The position numbers were made by a program, and so were the translations under genes. A DNA stretch of 16,834 nucleotides from an uncultured Clostridia bacterium (GTDB taxonomy: Bacteria > Bacillota_A > Clostridia > Christensenellales > CAG-138). Shown piece by piece: positions 14,403 through 16,834 of the stretch (positions within the stretch are counted from its first letter, which is position 1; each line of letters opens with the position of its first letter). The stretch is from contig CALFIV010000263.1 of assembly GCA_937877295.1 (NCBI GenBank), forward strand, positions 1-16,834. The letters run 5' to 3'. Under the pieces are notes generated by a model. It saw only the letters and a list, made by a program, of their open reading frames with translations, did no database searches and had not been told where the DNA came from.

Positions 14403-14444
14403 TTGATCCTTTCATGCCGACAATCCGGCAGTTTATTTGATTGT

Positions 14445-14473
14445 ATCATAACACGTTTCCTCTGCGGATGCAA
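14445..14473 (-). promoter_or_regulatory. Promoter of the nfo-DUF362-znuACB operon
   Basis: Minus strand: TTGCAT (14468-14473), a 17-bp spacer, TATGAT (14445-14450). The leader is about 35-40 nt and includes a small TGCCG/CGGCA hairpin. I see no Zur-type TCGTAAT-N-ATTACGA operator. Confidence 0.75.
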
Positions 14474-14489
14474 GCAAAAGCGCCGTGCG

Positions 14490-14518
14490 TTGACGAACGG
14501 AACAGAACTTGCTATACT
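14490..14518 (+). promoter_or_regulatory. Promoter of the U32 peptidase gene
   Basis: TTGACG (14490-14495), a 17-bp spacer, TATACT (14513-14518) with TTGC just upstream. It is nearly consensus and back to back with the nfo promoter; the two -35 boxes are 16 bp apart. Confidence 0.85.
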
Positions 14519-14539
14519 GGATCAAACGGAGGTTGTTCC

Positions 14540-15727
14540 ATGACAGAATTACTTGCTCCCGCAGGATCGTTTGCCGCATTGGACGCAGCGCTGCGCTTCG
14601 GCGCGGACGCGGTCTATCTCGGCGGGCCGCTCTTGCAACTTCGCGCAAAGAGCGCGGGGTTTTCCTTTGATGAGATCGCACAGGCTTCGAACAAGGTTCA
14701 CCGCGCGGGCAAACGGCTGTATGTCACCGTCAATTCACTTGCCTACGGCGACGAAATCGACGCGCTGCCCGCATATGCAAATACACTCAAGGATTGCGGC
14801 GCGGACGCGGTGATCGTATCCGATCTCGGCGTGCTGACCACAATCCGGAAAAGCTGTCCGAAGCTGGAACTGCATGTCAGCACACAGGCAAGCTGCATGA
14901 ATCACGCCGCCGCAAACACCTATTACGAGCTCGGTGCAAAGCGTGTGGTGCTCGCGCGGGAAATGACAATCGATCGCATCCGCGATCTGAAACGCCGAAT
15001 CCCCGATGATCTTGCATTGGAAGCATTCGTACACGGCGCCATGTGCATGGCGTATTCCGGACGCTGTCTGTTGTCGTCGGCAATTCTCGGGCGCAGCGGC
15101 AACCGCGGCGACTGCGCGCAGCCCTGCCGCTGGTCGTACGCTTTGGTCGAAGAAACGCGTCCGAATCAGAGCTTCCCGATCGTACAGGAGGGCGAACACA
15201 GCTATATTTTGTCCTCGCGCGATCTCTGCTGCATCGGGCTGCTGGACGAACTGATCGACGCGGGCGCTACGTCGCTCAAAATCGAAGGCCGCATGAAAAC
15301 GGAATACTATGTCGCCGTCGCGGTTAACGCCTATCGTCGAGTGCTCGACGGCACAATGACGGTTGAAGAAGCGAACCGCGAGCTGTTGAGCATTTCGCAC
15401 CGTCCGTATACAACAGGATTCTACCACGGCGAGCTGCCGGGCGACCATTCCAACGCCGGCGCTTACACGCAGACGCACCGCTTTGCAGGCGCAGTTTTGG
15501 GAATGGAAAACGGCTATGTGCGCATCGAGCAGCGCAACCGGTTTGTGCGCGGCGACCGGCTGGAGATTATCTCGCCCGCACTGCGCAACGCCGTGCTGGA
15601 CGCCGACGAGATTCTCGACGAAGCCGGCACGCCGGTCGAGATTGCAAACCAAGTGAAGCAAGTGCTGCGCATCAAAACCGATCTTCCGCTGGGGCAAGGC
15701 GATCTGCTGCGGATTGCGCTCAAATAA
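14540..15727 (+). CDS. U32 family peptidase / tRNA hydroxylation-type protein
   Basis: 395 aa from the ATG at 14540, with GGAGG 7-8 nt upstream; the frame is open to 14441, but that part contains the promoter. It opens ELLAPAGSFAALDAALRFGA (typical) and carries the U32 signature EAFVHGAMCMAYSGRC (residues 161-176), then GNRGDCAQPCRW and LKIEGRMKTEYY. The Cys pattern fits the iron-sulfur-binding members now assigned to prephenate-dependent hydroxylation of tRNA uridine (TrhP/YrrO-like) rather than true collagenases; RlhA-type rRNA hydroxylation is the close alternative. The C-terminal beta domain (residues about 320-395) is complete. It stands alone, with its own promoter and terminator. Confidence 0.92.
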   Translation: MTELLAPAGSFAALDAALRFGADAVYLGGPLLQLRAKSAGFSFDEIAQASNKVHRAGKRLYVTVNSLAYGDEIDALPAYANTLKDCGADAVIVSDLGVLTTIRKSCPKLELHVSTQASCMNHAAANTYYELGAKRVVLAREMTIDRIRDLKRRIPDDLALEAFVHGAMCMAYSGRCLLSSAILGRSGNRGDCAQPCRWSYALVEETRPNQSFPIVQEGEHSYILSSRDLCCIGLLDELIDAGATSLKIEGRMKTEYYVAVAVNAYRRVLDGTMTVEEANRELLSISHRPYTTGFYHGELPGDHSNAGAYTQTHRFAGAVLGMENGYVRIEQRNRFVRGDRLEIISPALRNAVLDADEILDEAGTPVEIANQVKQVLRIKTDLPLGQGDLLRIALK

Positions 15728-15732
15728 AAACG

Positions 15733-15768
15733 AGGTCATCCTACTTCCGCGAAGGATGACCTTTTTTG
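15733..15768. terminator. Strong terminator between convergent genes
   Basis: 10-bp perfect stem AGGTCATCCT/AGGATGACCT (15733-15742 with 15753-15762), 10-nt loop, then TTTTTT. An A run precedes it (15726-15730), so it can also end the minus-strand lipoprotein transcript. Confidence 0.9.
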
Positions 15769-15782
15769 TTTGCTGTATCCGA

Positions 15783-16298
15783 TCACGACTCCGGCTGGAA
15801 CGCTTCCGTGACCGTCAGTACATAGTCCATCTCCTGCACATCCACTTCGGTCAGAACGTCCGCATAAACGCGGTTCTCACCGGCAACCAGCTTCAATCCG
15901 CCGCCCGCCGTATAAAAATCGGCATATCCGTACTTTGCGCCGCTTTCGTTGTAGAATGTGATGCGTAGTCCGCCGGTCAACGTTTTCTGAAACTTGTTTG
16001 CGATCACCGCATCGATCAGCGTTTCGCCGTCGTGCTCATAGATGCGCAGATCGGTGATCTCCAGATAATACGCATAATAGTGCGTCTGCGGATCGAGGAT
16101 TACCAGCCCGTTCGTATCGGTCAAAAAGCCTTCGCCTTCGATCGGCGCAAAGAACAGCGGCTCGGGTTCTGGCGTGGGCGTCGGCGATACCTCGACGACC
16201 GGCGCGGCCGTTTGCTCGGGCAGATAGATCAGATGCGCTTCCTGTGAGGTGCATGCGATGCAGAACAGAGCGATCAATGCGATCCAAAGGCGTTTCAT
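15783..16298 (-). CDS. Small putative lipoprotein with FxLYD-like domain
   Basis: 171 aa. The signal peptide MKRLWIALIALFCIAC ends at a likely lipidated C16 (CIAC is an atypical lipobox, because -3 is Cys). A PTPTPEPEP linker (about 39-47) follows. The folded part (about 50-168) resembles FxLYD/DUF-type beta domains: ITDLRIYEHDGETLIDAVIA, LTGGLRITFYNESG, GYADFYTAGGGLKLVAGENR. Such domains sit outside the membrane in Gram-positive lipoproteins; the partner is unknown. Its ATG overlaps the stop of the upstream Lgt-like gene by 4 bp (ATGA), so translation is coupled. Confidence 0.75.
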   Translation of the reverse strand: MKRLWIALIALFCIACTSQEAHLIYLPEQTAAPVVEVSPTPTPEPEPLFFAPIEGEGFLTDTNGLVILDPQTHYYAYYLEITDLRIYEHDGETLIDAVIANKFQKTLTGGLRITFYNESGAKYGYADFYTAGGGLKLVAGENRVYADVLTEVDVQEMDYVLTVTEAFQPES

Positions 16299-16834
16299 GC
16301 TTGCGTGTTCTCTTCTCCTCTCTCAGTGTTCGACTCTTCGGGCTGCTCCGTTGCTTGCGGCGTTTCCGCCTCCGCGGTCACGGGCGATTCCTTCTTTAGC
16401 AGCAGCGAAATCACAACGAGCAGCAGCAACATTCCCAGCAATACGATCTGATTGAAGCGCATTTCTCCGAATAGGATCTGACGCGCTTCCCCGTCGCGCA
16501 GCCATTCAAGAATAAACTCCGCAAAGAGATACAGAATCATGGTGATGCGCGACGTTTTGCCCGCCCTGCGGTTTTTGTTGAACAGAATCAGCGCTGTGAC
16601 GCCGAGCGCGGCGCAGATGAGAAAATCGAGGAAGAATACCGCATACGCAACAGTCTTGTGATCGACAAAGTATGCGTTTGTAAACGTGACCAGCGGAAAA
16701 AACTTCGGCACGCCCGCGCCGACGATCGGTCCGAGACCGTCACAGAGAAAGAAATCCGACCAGCGCCCCACGGCAAGCCCGAAGAACGCGCCGGGCAGGA
16801 TCGCGTCGAACACATTCCCGGATTCCATCTTTTT
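16295..16834 (-). CDS. Lgt-like membrane protein (5' end outside window)
   Basis: 180 codons are visible; the frame is open to the window edge, so the apparent ATG at 16828 is probably internal. The part seen matches the C-terminal half of prolipoprotein diacylglyceryl transferase: FDAILPGAFFGLAVGRWSDFF (like the DALAP..LGQAIGRWGNFFN block), a helix VAYAVFFLDFLICAALGVTA, then LFAEFILEWLRDGEA and FNQIVLLGMLLLLVVISLLL (like RFFVEFLRxD..SxxQxxS). The Asn of GRxGNF is Asp here and the Arg of RFFVEF is lost (LYLFAEF), both otherwise conserved in Lgt. A charged tail rich in E and T (about 35 residues) ends the protein. It may be a divergent paralogue; the upstream HGG motif is outside the window. 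Confidence 0.65.
   Translation of the reverse strand, partial: KKMESGNVFDAILPGAFFGLAVGRWSDFFLCDGLGPIVGAGVPKFFPLVTFTNAYFVDHKTVAYAVFFLDFLICAALGVTALILFNKNRRAGKTSRITMILYLFAEFILEWLRDGEARQILFGEMRFNQIVLLGMLLLLVVISLLLKKESPVTAEAETPQATEQPEESNTERGEENTQA

Noticed and set aside
14403..14539. LexA/SOS or Zur operator in the nfo/U32 divergent region
   Set aside because: No CGAAC-N4-GTTCG or TCGTAAT-N-ATTACGA pattern was found; only GAACGGAAC-like direct repeats, which do not fit.
14735..15739. 334-codon minus-strand frame
   Set aside because: Shadow of the U32 gene, which has a consensus promoter, SD and family signature.

Overview
The window looks like chromosomal DNA of a Gram-positive Clostridia-type bacterium (Firmicutes). 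Supporting signs are strong GGAGG ribosome binding sites, sigma-A promoters with 17-bp spacers and extended -10 (TGCTATACT/TGCTATAAT), an MscL carrying a C-terminal zinc ribbon, a clostridial-type membrane-bound AraC regulator and PTPTPEPEP-type lipoprotein linkers. The genus cannot be named from the sequence.

The window has two parts. The left part (1 to about 5000) is accessory and visibly less GC-rich. It holds the 5' part of an AAA/DUF4143-type ATPase (minus strand) with a palindrome-flanked promoter, a 21-bp tandem repeat, and an isolated promoter followed at once by a terminator. Next comes a patchwork of three truncated gene pieces (ADP-ribosylglycohydrolase, tyrosine recombinase, AbrB-type antitoxin). 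After that come an orphan membrane-anchored AraC-family regulator and a complete IS110-family insertion sequence. The IS has a 418-aa DEDD transposase, a 19-bp imperfect inverted repeat near its ends, and a foldable 119-nt leader that is a candidate bridge RNA.

The right part (about 5000 to the end) is GC-rich core-like chromosome. A minus-strand operon reads yigZ-like gene, an 834-aa surface protein with Ig-like extracellular part and P/Q/K-rich cytoplasmic tail, then an alpha/beta hydrolase, all from a consensus promoter at 9199-9227. The mscL gene has its own promoter and a bidirectional terminator. Upstream of mscL lies a five-gene minus-strand operon: nfo (endonuclease IV), a DUF362/2x[4Fe-4S] protein, and a zinc-type ABC importer (lipoprotein, ATPase, permease). 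These five genes are joined by 4-bp overlaps, one directly abutting stop/start, or a 14-bp gap. Divergent from nfo is a U32-family peptidase / tRNA hydroxylation-type gene with a near-perfect promoter and a strong terminator. At the right edge a truncated Lgt-like membrane protein overlaps by 4 bp with a small lipoprotein gene.

The most interesting items are the IS110 leader, where a putative bridge-RNA-like fold competes with a hairpin hiding the transposase ribosome binding site; the three-fragment gene patchwork; the metal-centred nfo/DUF362/Znu operon; and the Lgt-like protein coupled to a lipoprotein. Most plus-strand open frames in the right part are shadows of the minus-strand genes.
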